Source: Thermoproteota archaeon (GTDB lineage: Archaea > Thermoproteota > Korarchaeia > JAOZGF01 > JAOZFZ01). Taken from it: a stretch of 64,000 nt of DNA. The notes beneath the pieces were generated by a model, which did not search any database, was not told the origin of the DNA, and was given only the letters and a program-made list of their open reading frames with translations. Of this stretch, positions 55,596-64,000 are shown piece by piece (position 1 is the first letter of the stretch; every line of letters starts with the position of its first letter). The position numbers and the translations under genes are program-made. The stretch lies in NCBI GenBank assembly GCA_027491945.1, contig JAOZFZ010000001.1:1-64000 (forward strand), given 5' to 3'.

Positions 55596-56903
55596 ATGAG
55601 AGCGCCAAAGGGCACACGGGACGTGGAACCACCTGAATCGGAGATAATTGACTGGATATTATCGATCGCAAGACGAGTTTTTAGGCGGTATGGGTTTAAG
55701 CCGATGTATCATCCCGCATTCGAAGAGCTAAGGACACTGGAGGCCAAGAGCGGGGAGGAGATAAGGGAACAGATTTACGTGTTTCAAGATAAGTCTCACC
55801 GATGGCTTGGGCTTAGGTTTGATCACACAATCGGACTGGCAAGGTATGCCTCTTCTAGGCTTAACCTTCAGCTGCCGGTAAAAAGATACACCTTTGGGCC
55901 TGTCTGGAGGTACGAAGAGGTAAAGGCAAAGGAACGATGGAGAGAGTTTTGGCAGATGGATGCTGATATAATAGGCGTTGAAGACGTTGTTGCGGATGTG
56001 GAGTGCGTAAGCGCTGTTGCAGATGTTCTGAGAGAACTAGGTATTAAAAACTTCGAAATACGCTACAATAACAGAAAATTACTATCAGCAATTTGGAGTG
56101 ATGAGGCAAGGGAGGAAGAAAAGTTTCTTGCTGTTTGTAGAGCAATAGATAAACTTGAGAAGAGAGGCAAACAAGCCATCATGGAAGAGTTAAGTGACCT
56201 TGGCCTCGCCAACATTGCTATTCAACGGTTCTTTAACCTAGCGGATAATCTAGAGAAGCGCAGTGAAGAGGAAAAGATCGAAGTACTTGCTGAGTTCCTT
56301 GCTGACATCTCAAAAGCCCAAGACCAGAGTGGATTGATGGAGATAAAGGCATTTACGGATACGGCTTCGGATGCCGGTTTAGAGAAGCTTTTGCACTATG
56401 ATCTAACGCTAGCTAGAGGTTTGGATTACTATACAAGTCTAATATTTGAGTTCAAGCTAGGAGAAGGTGGCGAGAGCATAGCGGGTGGGGGGAGATATAA
56501 TGACCTCATCAGGCAACTTGGAGGCCGCAATATACCTGCGACAGGGATTTCCATAGGTGTTTCGCGCCTTGCATCATACTTACTTGAGGAGAAGATGGAG
56601 ATGCGAGATAGAGAGCCAAGGATCTGCGTTATATCGATAAAACCAGAGTATAGAAGAGAGGCTGTGAAGGTAGCATATAAACTGAGAAGAAGAGGCTTTT
56701 GCAGCGAGTATGACCTTCGGAGAAGAGGTTTTTCAAAGCAGCTTGAGCGATGCGTGAAGCGGGGTTTCGAGTTTGCGGTATTCATTGGGGAACGGGAAGT
56801 AAAAAGTGGAAAACTGCGGCTGAAGGACCTGAGAACACAAAAGGAGGCTTTTTTAACACTTGAAGAGGTCGTAGAGAAAGTTAGAGATCAAGGCCTTCCA
56901 TAA
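55596..56903 (+). CDS. hisS: Histidine-tRNA ligase
   Basis: 435 residues, class II. Motif 1 near PMYHPAFEEL, motif 2 RFDHTIGLARY and WRYEEVKAKERWREFWQMDAD, the His-specific LARGLDYYTSLIFEF, motif 3 GISIGVSRL, and a C-terminal anticodon-binding domain. It charges the tRNA-His encoded at 31.1 kb, which has the expected C73. Confidence 0.96.
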   Translation: MRAPKGTRDVEPPESEIIDWILSIARRVFRRYGFKPMYHPAFEELRTLEAKSGEEIREQIYVFQDKSHRWLGLRFDHTIGLARYASSRLNLQLPVKRYTFGPVWRYEEVKAKERWREFWQMDADIIGVEDVVADVECVSAVADVLRELGIKNFEIRYNNRKLLSAIWSDEAREEEKFLAVCRAIDKLEKRGKQAIMEELSDLGLANIAIQRFFNLADNLEKRSEEEKIEVLAEFLADISKAQDQSGLMEIKAFTDTASDAGLEKLLHYDLTLARGLDYYTSLIFEFKLGEGGESIAGGGRYNDLIRQLGGRNIPATGISIGVSRLASYLLEEKMEMRDREPRICVISIKPEYRREAVKVAYKLRRRGFCSEYDLRRRGFSKQLERCVKRGFEFAVFIGEREVKSGKLRLKDLRTQKEAFLTLEEVVEKVRDQGLP

Positions 56904-56969
56904 GGGAAAGATTTATTAAGGATTCAGCGGCCTTTCGGAACAGATCCTACAGTATAGCAGGCAGGAGAT

Positions 56970-57085
56970 GGGGCCGTGGCCTAGCCAGGTAAGGCGGCGG
57001 GCTCCAGAGTAACTGGTGCGATGACCAGTATGGAATGATTAGCGAAGGCACCCGTAAATCGAGGGTTCAAATCCCTCCGGCCCCA
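56970..57085 (+). tRNA. tRNA-Trp(CCA) with a ~43-nt intron
   Basis: Acceptor GGGGCCG/CGGCCCC, A73. Stem GCGGG/CCCGT (one G-U) encloses CTCCAG, about 43 nt and A. Anticodon CCA. Unlike euryarchaeal pre-tRNA-Trp introns it is too short for a full box C/D guide: a GATGA occurs but no CTGA. Confidence 0.86.
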
Positions 57086-57088
57086 CCA

Positions 57089-57778
57089 TTAAAGACTCTG
57101 CCCCTTAAGGGTAGTTTGAATGATACCCTTGACCTCTTCCTTCACAGCGCTTAGGGGTTGACCTGCGTCTATCATCTTATAGCCCTTTTCACGCGCTCGC
57201 AACTGGTAAAGAAGTCTAACCTTCTCGAGAAATTTAACATCTTCAAACTTTTCCGATCCAAATTCCTTCTTTCTTTTTCTAGCCACCTCGGGCTCGACGT
57301 CGAGTATTATTGTCAGATCCGGCTTTAAACAAAACCTGTTTATCTCTTCTATCCACCTTTGATCTACGCCTTGAGCTCCCTGGTAACACATGCTAGACTC
57401 AAAGTATCTATCGGAGATAACTGCCCATCCCGCTTGGAGTTTAGGCTTTACTAACTGGAGAATGTGATCTAATCTATCTGCCGCGAAGAGAAGCGCGTCA
57501 ATTTCAGGAGGAAAAGCATCTTCCCGCAGAGATTTTCTGATTAAGTAGCCTATAGCTCCATTGGTCGGCTCCTTGGTTAAGCAGACCTTTAACCCCCATG
57601 AGTCTAAAAGTTTGGCGATGAAGGATGAGATCGTTGTACACCCAGCACCATCGATTCCCTCTACTGCTATAAAGATCCCGCGTTTATGTTTCTTCAAGGC
57701 TGGCATCCTGCTGACACCATAACCCAAAGGCCCGGAGAACAAGCAGATTTCATGTACTTTTTTAATTTCAACCTCCAT
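57089..57778 (-). CDS. tmk: Thymidylate kinase with variant P-loop
   Basis: 229 residues (205 if started at ATG 57706). EGIDGAGCTT is the P-loop with Cys in place of the usual Lys; DRYFESSMCYQGAQG is the DRY/substrate motif; LDVEPEVARKRKKEFG is the lid. Phosphorylates dTMP. I recall K-to-T variants of this loop in other archaeal Tmk proteins, so the change need not inactivate it. Converges with tRNA-Trp, 3 nt apart. Confidence 0.88.
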   Translation of the reverse strand: MEVEIKKVHEICLFSGPLGYGVSRMPALKKHKRGIFIAVEGIDGAGCTTISSFIAKLLDSWGLKVCLTKEPTNGAIGYLIRKSLREDAFPPEIDALLFAADRLDHILQLVKPKLQAGWAVISDRYFESSMCYQGAQGVDQRWIEEINRFCLKPDLTIILDVEPEVARKRKKEFGSEKFEDVKFLEKVRLLYQLRAREKGYKMIDAGQPLSAVKEEVKGIIQTTLKGQSL

Positions 57779-57794
57779 AAGCCTTAGCGGAAAT

Positions 57795-57894
57795 GGGCCG
57801 GTAGCTCAGCTAGGAGTAGAGCGGGGGCCTTCGGGCCCTGGTAGAGAGTCCCAGGTCGCGGGTTCAAGAGTGCTGGAGAGTCCCGCCCGGCCCA
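57795..57894 (+). tRNA. tRNA-Arg(TCG) with anticodon and T-loop introns
   Basis: Acceptor GGGCCGG/CCGGCCC, A73. Stem GGGGC/GTCCC encloses CTTCGG, about 12 nt and A, anticodon TCG. The T-loop TTCAAG is interrupted after position 59 by about 12 nt before T-CCCGC. Total 100 nt, mature 76 nt. Confidence 0.8.
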
Positions 57895-57898
57895 TCCA

Positions 57899-58126
57899 TT
57901 ACATGGCTACTACAACCTTCTCTTCAGCTCCTGACCTCTTCTTTAACCTTGTTATATAGCCAGCTAGCTTGTTTCGGAAGGCTTTTCCAGGAAAAACAGC
58001 TATCCTCTCTAGAACCCTTTTGTTTTCCTCAAAATTTGTGGAAAATAGCTCTGGATATTTTTCAACCAGCTTTTTACCGAGTCTTTTGATACTTCTAGGT
58101 TTTATCCTTCCCACAAAGCCCACCAC
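57899..58126 (-). CDS. rps17e: 30S ribosomal protein S17e
   Basis: 75 residues: GRIKPRSIKRLGKKLVEKYPELFSTNFEENKRVL then FRNKLAGYITRLKKR, the S17e pattern. It converges with tRNA-Arg(TCG), 4 nt apart. Confidence 0.94.
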   Translation of the reverse strand: MVGFVGRIKPRSIKRLGKKLVEKYPELFSTNFEENKRVLERIAVFPGKAFRNKLAGYITRLKKRSGAEEKVVVAM

Positions 58127-58213
58127 TTAATGGAGACATTAACATTCCGCAGTGAATCTAGAGAAGGCCTACCTAAACAACATTTAAAACTTTACGCCTA
58201 GCCCGGTGGGAGG

Positions 58214-58777
58214 ATGGGAATGGAGGAGCTGAAGAAACATCAAAGGGGACAGAGAACAATAAAGGGAGTCGCCTGCCCCGTCTGTGGAAGGACGAGTGCG
58301 GAGCTTCTTGAGGTAATCTATGAGATACCGGCAGCTGGAGATCTCCTAATAACAACTCTCCACTGCGAGAAGTGTGGATACAAAACCAGCGTGGTAACCC
58401 CCTTCAGGGTGGCAGGCGGTCAGAAAAGGGTAAGCTATAAGGTTACAAGTGAGGATGATCTATCTGTTAAGGTTGTTAGATCACCATTCTCCACAATTAC
58501 GATACCTGAGCTTGGAGTTGAGATGGCGCCTGGACCTATGGCTGAGTGGTTCGTGACCAATATTGAGGGAGTACTCACCAGAGTGGAAGACGCCCTCATT
58601 AGGTCGGCGGTGTTAGAAGATAAAAGAGAAGCAAAGGATGCTTTGAGTCGGATTAGAGCTGCTAGGAAAGGGAAGATATCCTTCACCCTCATCATAGATG
58701 ACCCATATGGGTTAAGTATGATCATCGGGGGGTCTAAGGGGGAAGAGAACGTTCCTAGGGGGAGGAGGAAAGTTTAA
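58214..58777 (+). CDS. zpr1: ZPR1 zinc-finger domain protein
   Basis: 187 residues, single ZPR1 module. Zinc ribbon CPVCGRT..LHCEKCGYKTS, and the following beta-domain with FSTITIPELGVEMAPGP and SFTLIIDDPYGLSMI. Eukaryotic ZPR1 has two modules and is an eEF1A chaperone; archaeal proteins have one. About 190 nt downstream of the divergent S17e gene. Confidence 0.93.
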   Translation: MGMEELKKHQRGQRTIKGVACPVCGRTSAELLEVIYEIPAAGDLLITTLHCEKCGYKTSVVTPFRVAGGQKRVSYKVTSEDDLSVKVVRSPFSTITIPELGVEMAPGPMAEWFVTNIEGVLTRVEDALIRSAVLEDKREAKDALSRIRAARKGKISFTLIIDDPYGLSMIIGGSKGEENVPRGRRKV

Positions 58778-58816
58778 ATAGATGCGTTTCTGCTGGAAAC
58801 ACTAAATTAGCCCAGC

Positions 58817-58993
58817 ATGGTGGTAACGGTGTCCTCAAAGAAAAGGGAAAGAACTTATATGCCAGCTACTATGGCTGGTTTGATGAGCTTTTATCAAGAG
58901 GAGAAAGAAGGTATAAAGATGAAGCCACACTACGTAGTGCTAATATGCGCTGCTGTCATCATAACCGAAATAGTACTTAGAATAATTGCTTGA
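58817..58993 (+). CDS. secG: Preprotein translocase subunit Sec61-beta/SecG
   Basis: 58 residues: a basic cytosolic N-terminus (SSKKRERTYMPATMAGLMSF), a short acidic segment (YQEEKEGIKM), and one C-terminal transmembrane helix (VVLICAAVIITEIVLRII). This is the archaeal Sec61-beta plan. ATG start with GGTG-containing context. Small enough to be missed by length filters. Confidence 0.92.
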   Translation: MVVTVSSKKRERTYMPATMAGLMSFYQEEKEGIKMKPHYVVLICAAVIITEIVLRIIA

Positions 58994-59038
58994 AGGTGTT
59001 ATTCCATTATTTTCTCTAATTCTCTATATGGGAAATCT

Positions 59039-62000
59039 TTAGAGGAACTCACTGAGCTCAACTTGCCTTGCAGGTCGGAAGGTAGGTTCCTCTTCCTGTA
59101 CATTGAAGATCTGTTTAAGTTCATCAACAAGTAAACGGAATCTTTGTTTAAGGTAATTGGGAATTTCGTATTTTTCTGTGAGTTCCTTTGCTATTTCAAC
59201 GTACTTGATAACGCCACCCTTCGGCACGTTTAGCAGGATCCCTCCGCCGCATGTACATTTACCAGATAACGGCGGTCTTCTGAACTTCTTATTACACTTA
59301 ACACATCGGAATGACTGGTAAGAGAAGTTCCTTAGGTTACCCATTATATCAGGAATAAAGTGGTTCTGAATAACTAGGGATGCAACCTCCGAAGGTGAGA
59401 CACCCTCTATTATCTCTGCAAGATGCATTTGAGCTCTAACCTTGTCTTTCATAGACTTGAACTCTTTATAACTTGTCTCCTTCGGCCCATCGTGTATGGA
59501 GGCCGTTGGATGAGTAAAGAGTATCTTTCCATGGCTATCTAGGATTGAATTGAGCCTTTTAATCCCATCCCAAATCTCCTTAATGGGTTTGCCAGGATCA
59601 TGCGTTGCCCTGTAAAACTCTAGAGGTATATTATTTGCGATATCTAGGTTGTAGACCTCATCATCCACGCTTGAGATGTCAATTTTGACAACATACATTA
59701 AAGGCACGTCTTCCAAGCCACCAACCTTACTTGGGAGATAAGCCCGCGAAAAGTTTAGAAGTGCATCAAGGCCTAGAATAAGGGAGTCTTCATCGCCATC
59801 ACAGTTCCTTCTCTTTGCAGCATGAAACAATGGATGTGCATACTGGACTTGTGCATCCGTAAACCCTATTACGCGGCCCACTACAGCCACAAATGTATGC
59901 GGTGAGAGGCCAAAGACCAGATGCCCTATAAGGTCTTCTTCCCTCTTCACATTATAAAATGGCTCTAGCCCATAAAACTTCTCAAGCAGCTCATCAATGA
60001 ACCTTGTAACCCTTACAAAGTAGGCGGCTGCCTTTCGCGGAAGCACAATGTCCTGATAGAATAGCTCACAGATCTGATCCTCATTCTCTAAGGGATTGCC
60101 CAGAAAGTCTTTGGTATAACCTAGCTCACGGGCTTTCTGTACAGTTAATCCTATATCGCCCACTCTAAAATGTGTTAGAGGAGAATCTACGGCGTCAAAA
60201 CGACATGTACCATCTTTGTTGACAAAAACTCTATGCTTAGCCCGTAATAAACCTTTAACAATGTGTTCAGGGGTTTTAAATGGGTTCATCAGCTTCTTTA
60301 CGCCCTTTACCTCACCAAGCAGCTCTATTGATTGTATGCCGAGTTTTTGCAGCGAGAACTCCACAAGTTCCCTCAAGTTTAGATTCGTCGTCGTGTATGG
60401 CACAGGTTTTTCGCCACAAGATGGGCAAACACCTTTCTGGACTTCTAAACCACATTTGGGACAGTAAAGCATCTCTCGTGTCGGTAATCCGCATGCATCG
60501 CAGCGCCTGTACGGGGTTAGAAAACCACAGTTATCGCACGCCCGCAACTCCACCGTTAAGCGGCATATTTCATCCCTAAAGGCCTTATTGAGGCTTCGCG
60601 TTCTCCCTCCATGCTCCTCGAGAGGAAACAGGAAATGAACCGGAGGCTTGAGTTTACGCTCCTTAGCCTTTTCGGGCCTCCCCATTCTTGCTCCTATGTA
60701 TGACCCGGCTCGAGGCGGGAATGGAAATCCGCAGGCTTCCTCAAGAAGCTCTAATACCTTGATGTCCCCCTCTAATCTAGGAATAGTATGCCATTTCCTT
60801 GCGCAAGCGTTAAGGATGAGGCTTAGAACATTTTTATGGAGGGGATGAACCAAGACCGCGTTGCCGCTGGGTTTATGCATAACTCTAAGTTTCCGTAAAG
60901 ATTGAATAACTTTCTCGGGGTTTTCAAGCGGGGATGAATCTGCTATCGAGTTCCTTTCCTCAACAAGGACTTTAAGATCCGCAATTGAGAGATTTTCCCA
61001 GAAGAATAAATACTTTGGATGGAGTGGGACTCTGAGTTTAGTGGATAGTAGCCAGGCCTCATTTGGGGATGGCACTTTCCCAAATGGATCTTTAATAAAT
61101 ACCCTTATTCTATCCATTGATATCTCCACAGGTACATCGCCAGATTTAATGGATGCCTTGAGCTCTTGAGCCCACCATTCCTCGCAGAATGAGGCAGGTA
61201 GAAACGGCTGATTATTCTCGATGAAATCCCCAATTGCGATGAGGATATCCCCCACAGAAAGAATTCTCTCCACTTTATCTTTAACTAATTGAGCTTCCTG
61301 AAGTGTATTAACCCAAACCACTGACCCGTCCCTCAGAAGCACAATTGGCCCCTCAATTGAGGATACAGGACAGACAATTGCTGATTTCCCTGGTTTTTCT
61401 GTTTTTATCTGGGTTCCAACCGCTAAAAAACCTCCAAGAAGTAGCATTGTAGCGGGATTTAACCCAACGGCAGCGAAACCGGTGTTTGGAGCGCGGCCGT
61501 ACCGAATCCTAAACCCACCGATCGATCCTGGAAATGCAAAGACCGGCCTACCGCCAGGAAGCTGCTTTAGGTACGATGCCACGCCTTCGGCCTCTTGATC
61601 TTGATTACCGTTGTTTTTAACCGAATGAATGTGCTGTTTTCCACCTGACAGAGCAAAGTCTTCCAGCCACTCCCATCCTTCCAACTTAAGAGTCTTCTTC
61701 AAACGAGTAACTATGGCGCACAATTTCTTTGCCTTGAGAAGTAAGCCCTCACTGAGAACTATTAATGCCCCCCCGCGAACTCCATTGGTCTCAACCCTTT
61801 CTAGATCACGGTGGAAGGTGACTTCAAGCTTCTCCTCAGATGGCGGCCCTGTAACTTCAACCGGAAGCCTTTTAATCAGTTCTTCAAGCTCCAGTGCAGA
61901 GACCTGATGTTGACGCCCGGCTCGCTTCGACGATCTACGATAAAGTGCAATCTCCTCTATGTACCTATAAATCTCCTCTAGAGTTGGTTTGTATCGGTCT

Positions 62001-62494
62001 AAGCCTATTTTCTGCCTTAAATAATCCGCCAAAATGACCGAAAGGCCTGTTTCTGTTCCACCAGCAGTCCTTATAGGTCCAAGATAGTAGACAGCTAAAT
62101 ATTTTGAACCGTCCATGTTACGCTTTATTTTAACGTGCGAAATGCCCTCAATTGGCGATGCTGTTACACAGTCTGTTGTAACAGCCAGCCCTACCCGTAG
62201 AGCCACCTCAATAGATTTCTCAATAGAAAAATCTCCAAACTTGCCAGCAACTATTTCACTACCAACTTTGAATGCTACCTCAATCTTATCAAGACCTTGA
62301 GCAAACAGCTCGTCAAGCCTTATCTTTATCCCATGTAAACCTGTTATTTCTTCCACCCTTTCGGGTGTCTGCTCTGCTCTAACCATTTCAATGGTTGAAG
62401 AAGGGTCGTAGCCCTTCTTCCTAGCTGCCGAGGCAATATTTATTAACCTGTTGACCTCCTCGGTGAGGCATTGATAGTATTGCTCGAGGTTCAA
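59039..62494 (-). CDS. polC: DNA polymerase D large subunit (DP2)
   Basis: 1151 residues, within the normal range and without an intein. The catalytic NCDGDEDSLILG (two Asp of the double-psi barrel) is at about 893-904. Zinc modules CDNCG..CDACG, CPKCG..CPSCG lie near 667-708, and CVKCNKKF..CTCGG near the C-terminus. The last residues QVELSEFL look like a PCNA-interacting motif. With DP1 (53.2 kb) it forms the replicative PolD. Confidence 0.97.
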   Translation of the reverse strand: MNLEQYYQCLTEEVNRLINIASAARKKGYDPSSTIEMVRAEQTPERVEEITGLHGIKIRLDELFAQGLDKIEVAFKVGSEIVAGKFGDFSIEKSIEVALRVGLAVTTDCVTASPIEGISHVKIKRNMDGSKYLAVYYLGPIRTAGGTETGLSVILADYLRQKIGLDRYKPTLEEIYRYIEEIALYRRSSKRAGRQHQVSALELEELIKRLPVEVTGPPSEEKLEVTFHRDLERVETNGVRGGALIVLSEGLLLKAKKLCAIVTRLKKTLKLEGWEWLEDFALSGGKQHIHSVKNNGNQDQEAEGVASYLKQLPGGRPVFAFPGSIGGFRIRYGRAPNTGFAAVGLNPATMLLLGGFLAVGTQIKTEKPGKSAIVCPVSSIEGPIVLLRDGSVVWVNTLQEAQLVKDKVERILSVGDILIAIGDFIENNQPFLPASFCEEWWAQELKASIKSGDVPVEISMDRIRVFIKDPFGKVPSPNEAWLLSTKLRVPLHPKYLFFWENLSIADLKVLVEERNSIADSSPLENPEKVIQSLRKLRVMHKPSGNAVLVHPLHKNVLSLILNACARKWHTIPRLEGDIKVLELLEEACGFPFPPRAGSYIGARMGRPEKAKERKLKPPVHFLFPLEEHGGRTRSLNKAFRDEICRLTVELRACDNCGFLTPYRRCDACGLPTREMLYCPKCGLEVQKGVCPSCGEKPVPYTTTNLNLRELVEFSLQKLGIQSIELLGEVKGVKKLMNPFKTPEHIVKGLLRAKHRVFVNKDGTCRFDAVDSPLTHFRVGDIGLTVQKARELGYTKDFLGNPLENEDQICELFYQDIVLPRKAAAYFVRVTRFIDELLEKFYGLEPFYNVKREEDLIGHLVFGLSPHTFVAVVGRVIGFTDAQVQYAHPLFHAAKRRNCDGDEDSLILGLDALLNFSRAYLPSKVGGLEDVPLMYVVKIDISSVDDEVYNLDIANNIPLEFYRATHDPGKPIKEIWDGIKRLNSILDSHGKILFTHPTASIHDGPKETSYKEFKSMKDKVRAQMHLAEIIEGVSPSEVASLVIQNHFIPDIMGNLRNFSYQSFRCVKCNKKFRRPPLSGKCTCGGGILLNVPKGGVIKYVEIAKELTEKYEIPNYLKQRFRLLVDELKQIFNVQEEEPTFRPARQVELSEFL

Positions 62495-62571
62495 ATGCCT
62501 CCCCCGGTAAACTCACCCACAACGCTCTGCATCTCAGAATTAAAACTTTTAGTGTTAGGGAAGATGGTTAA

Positions 62572-63273
62572 ATGGGCATTATATGTGTGATACCAGCATT
62601 CAATGAGGAGAGAACAATAGAAGAGGTGGTACAGCAAGCAAAGAAATACGTAGATGAGGTTATAGTTGTAGACGATGGATCAACTGATTGTACGTTAAAA
62701 AAGGCTGAAGAAGCCGGATCCAGAACAATACGCCATAAAAAGAACATGGGAAAGGGTGCAGCATTAAGAACTGGTATCTCTGCAGCTTTGAGAAGAAGGG
62801 CTGACATAATTGTAACAATGGATGGGGATGGTCAGCACGATCCCCACCTGATCCCTAAGTTGATAGAGCCAATAGTGAGAGGCGAAGCAGACGTCGTAAT
62901 TGGCTCAAGATTCCTAAAGCATGGCAGGCGGAAGGGCATGCCAAAAATTAGGGTGCTCTCAAATAAGATAACGACATTTATTCTCAGGAGAATATATGGA
63001 GTAGAAACAACAGATTCTCAGTCTGGTTTCAGAGCTTTTAAGGCTGATGCCCTCAAGCGCGTAAGCTTTCACTCCGATGACTTTATTGCGGAGAGTGAAA
63101 TACTCATAGAGGCAAAAAGAAAGGGATTAACAGTGAAGGAGGTGCCAATTCAGGCAATATACGGTGGGGAAAGGTCAAAAATGAAACCCGTAAAGCACAC
63201 GCTCCGGTTTATCTATGTGGTGCTCATAAAGGAATGTGTGAGAGAGATTGCACTAAGGTTAAGATTAGGCTAG
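62572..63273 (+). CDS. Dolichol-phosphate mannosyltransferase-like GT2 glycosyltransferase
   Basis: 233 residues, GT-A fold: IPAFNEERTIEEVV, VVDDGSTD, MDGDGQHDPHLIPKL, VVIGSRFLKHGR and SGFRAFKADAL. The sequence group transfers sugars to polyprenyl phosphate. No C-terminal membrane helices, as in soluble DPM1. May serve glycan synthesis with the 19-23 kb cluster. Confidence 0.88.
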   Translation: MGIICVIPAFNEERTIEEVVQQAKKYVDEVIVVDDGSTDCTLKKAEEAGSRTIRHKKNMGKGAALRTGISAALRRRADIIVTMDGDGQHDPHLIPKLIEPIVRGEADVVIGSRFLKHGRRKGMPKIRVLSNKITTFILRRIYGVETTDSQSGFRAFKADALKRVSFHSDDFIAESEILIEAKRKGLTVKEVPIQAIYGGERSKMKPVKHTLRFIYVVLIKECVREIALRLRLG

Positions 63274-63509
63274 ACCGGGCTGGCTGACAGTTCATCAACA
63301 AGCATTGCATACGCATCAACAGGCTCTGCCCTTTTGGGAACTGTAAACTCCCTTCTAAGCCCACAACTGCCGCACTTAACCACTGCTTTTTCCTCTTTGC
63401 GGTTTATCTTCACCATTACAGTCTGCGATCCGCATTGAGGGCAGAGAAAAAACACCGGCAACTTTGGTACAACCTTTTTAATAACAGCCCTCTTCTTTTT
63501 TCTCCCCAT
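63270..63509 (-). CDS. Transcription elongation factor Elf1-like zinc ribbon
   Basis: About 79 residues: MGRKKKRAVIKKVVPKLP at the start, CPQCGSQTVMVKI..VKCGSCGLRREF, then EPVDAYAMLVDEL. This matches archaeal Elf1. ATG at 63509 is preferred over an in-frame start seven codons upstream. The stop overlaps the convergent glycosyltransferase by 4 nt. Confidence 0.88.
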   Translation of the reverse strand: MGRKKKRAVIKKVVPKLPVFFLCPQCGSQTVMVKINRKEEKAVVKCGSCGLRREFTVPKRAEPVDAYAMLVDELSASPV

Positions 63510-63558
63510 TTCACAAAACCTCCTCAGCATTCGGCCCGGGAACCAGAGGTGGGGTACA

Positions 63559-64000
63559 ATGAACGAAGAAATCTATGATATCATAGTCGTGGGTGGTGGG
63601 CCGGCTGGTTTAACAGCTGGGATATACGCAGCGAGATCCGGTTTAAAAGCTTTAATAGTAGAGAAGAAATTGGCGGGCGGCCTCCTACTTGAGGCCCCAT
63701 TCATCGAGAATTATCCGGGCTTTGAGGGTCTAAACGGCTCTGAGCTAGCCGAGCTGATGAAAAAGCATGCTAAACAATACTTGCCAATACGAGAATTCGA
63801 GGAAGTGACGTCTATAGAGCAGGAAGGAGCTTTGTTCAGAATCTTTACGCTAAGATCGGCTTATAGGACTCGTTCAGTGGTATTTGCAACTGGGACAGAG
63901 CACATGCGCCTCAACATCAGGGGAGAGAGAAGGTTTCTTGGAAGAGGAGTTTCTTACTGTGTAACATGTGATGGATACCTCTTTAAGGGTAAAAGGGCGT
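63559..64000 (+). CDS. trxB: Thioredoxin-disulfide reductase (partial, runs off the window)
   Basis: The first 147 codons are present. FAD-binding IIVVGGGPAGLTAGIYAARSG, ENYPGFEGLNGSELAELM, the ATGTEHMRL strand and the redox-active CVTCDG are all seen in the expected order. ATG with GGTGGGG upstream. The C-terminal half lies beyond base 64000. Confidence 0.93.
   Translation, partial: MNEEIYDIIVVGGGPAGLTAGIYAARSGLKALIVEKKLAGGLLLEAPFIENYPGFEGLNGSELAELMKKHAKQYLPIREFEEVTSIEQEGALFRIFTLRSAYRTRSVVFATGTEHMRLNIRGERRFLGRGVSYCVTCDGYLFKGKRA

Noticed and set aside
56999..57055. Box C/D guide RNA in the tRNA-Trp intron
   Set aside because: A GATGA is present, but no matching CTGA D box, and about 43 nt is too short for the double guide known from other archaeal pre-tRNA-Trp.

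Overview
The window is chromosomal DNA from an archaeon. It carries archaeal or eukaryote-like information-processing genes: both subunits of the D-family DNA polymerase (DP1, DP2), Orc1/Cdc6, PCNA, primase PriS/PriL, a GINS subunit, archaeal DnaG, pelota, aRF1, aIF1A, aIF2-alpha, aIF2-beta, TFE, Elf1, MBF1, NAC, Sec61-beta, RIO1, L44e, S27e and S17e. It has archaeal-type TATA boxes, many TTG/GTG starts, a 16S-23S unit without a spacer tRNA, and a 5S gene about 17 kb away. PolD argues against typical Crenarchaeota. The unlinked 5S, the empty rRNA spacer and the extreme density of tRNA introns resemble the TACK side. A Korarchaeota-, Bathyarchaeota- or Aigarchaeota-like lineage would fit, but the sequence alone does not settle it. 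GC-rich rRNA beside much more AT-rich protein genes suggests a thermophile.

Layout. 0-8.9 kb: tRNA-Ser and SRP RNA in tandem, a degenerate PP-loop protein, a nucleotidyltransferase, a radical SAM protein, the toprim/DnaG/pelota operon, methionine aminopeptidase, DUF1512 and 5S rRNA. 8.9-14.3 kb: a replication-translation operon (OB-fold protein, PCNA, PriL, PriS, GINS, L44e, S27e, aIF2-alpha, zinc ribbon). 14.3-19 kb: a tRNA-rich block with RimI-like, Cgi121, UMP kinase and aRF1 genes. 19-23.6 kb: a glycosylation-type cluster with two head-to-head UDP-HexNAc-1-P transferase paralogues. 23.6-25.7 kb: more tRNAs, a PAC2 protein and a stand-alone Lrp-type ligand domain. 25.7-31.3 kb: RNase P RNA, 23S and 16S as one minus-strand unit, preceded by three tRNAs. 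31.4-35.8 kb: small conserved archaeal proteins, an HD phosphohydrolase and UbiD. 35.8-38.1 kb: a pilin-like protein, a VirB2/CedA1-like protein and two RecA-family proteins. 38.2-47.2 kb: glycine cleavage H/P1/P2, methylthiotransferase, a translation-factor operon, tRNAs, TFE and Trm56. 47.2-51.7 kb: MBF1, NAC, and a mevalonate-entry operon with a regulator. 51.8-64 kb: Orc1, DP1, GPN GTPase, HisRS, tRNAs, Tmk, S17e, ZPR1, Sec61-beta, DP2, a glycosyltransferase, Elf1 and a truncated thioredoxin reductase.

The most striking features are RNA-based. I count 25 tRNA genes. By my folding 20 are interrupted, six of them twice, giving 26 introns of about 9-45 nt in the D-loop, anticodon arm, variable region and T-loop. 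There is a tRNA-Ile(UAU), and two tRNA-Pro genes that differ only at the wobble base and share the same intron. An RNase P RNA-like gene sits about 10 nt downstream of 23S. The 35.8-38.1 kb cluster is the best candidate for an undescribed protein system: a possible DNA-exchange pilus encoded beside recombinases. No CRISPR array, insertion sequence or prophage was seen.
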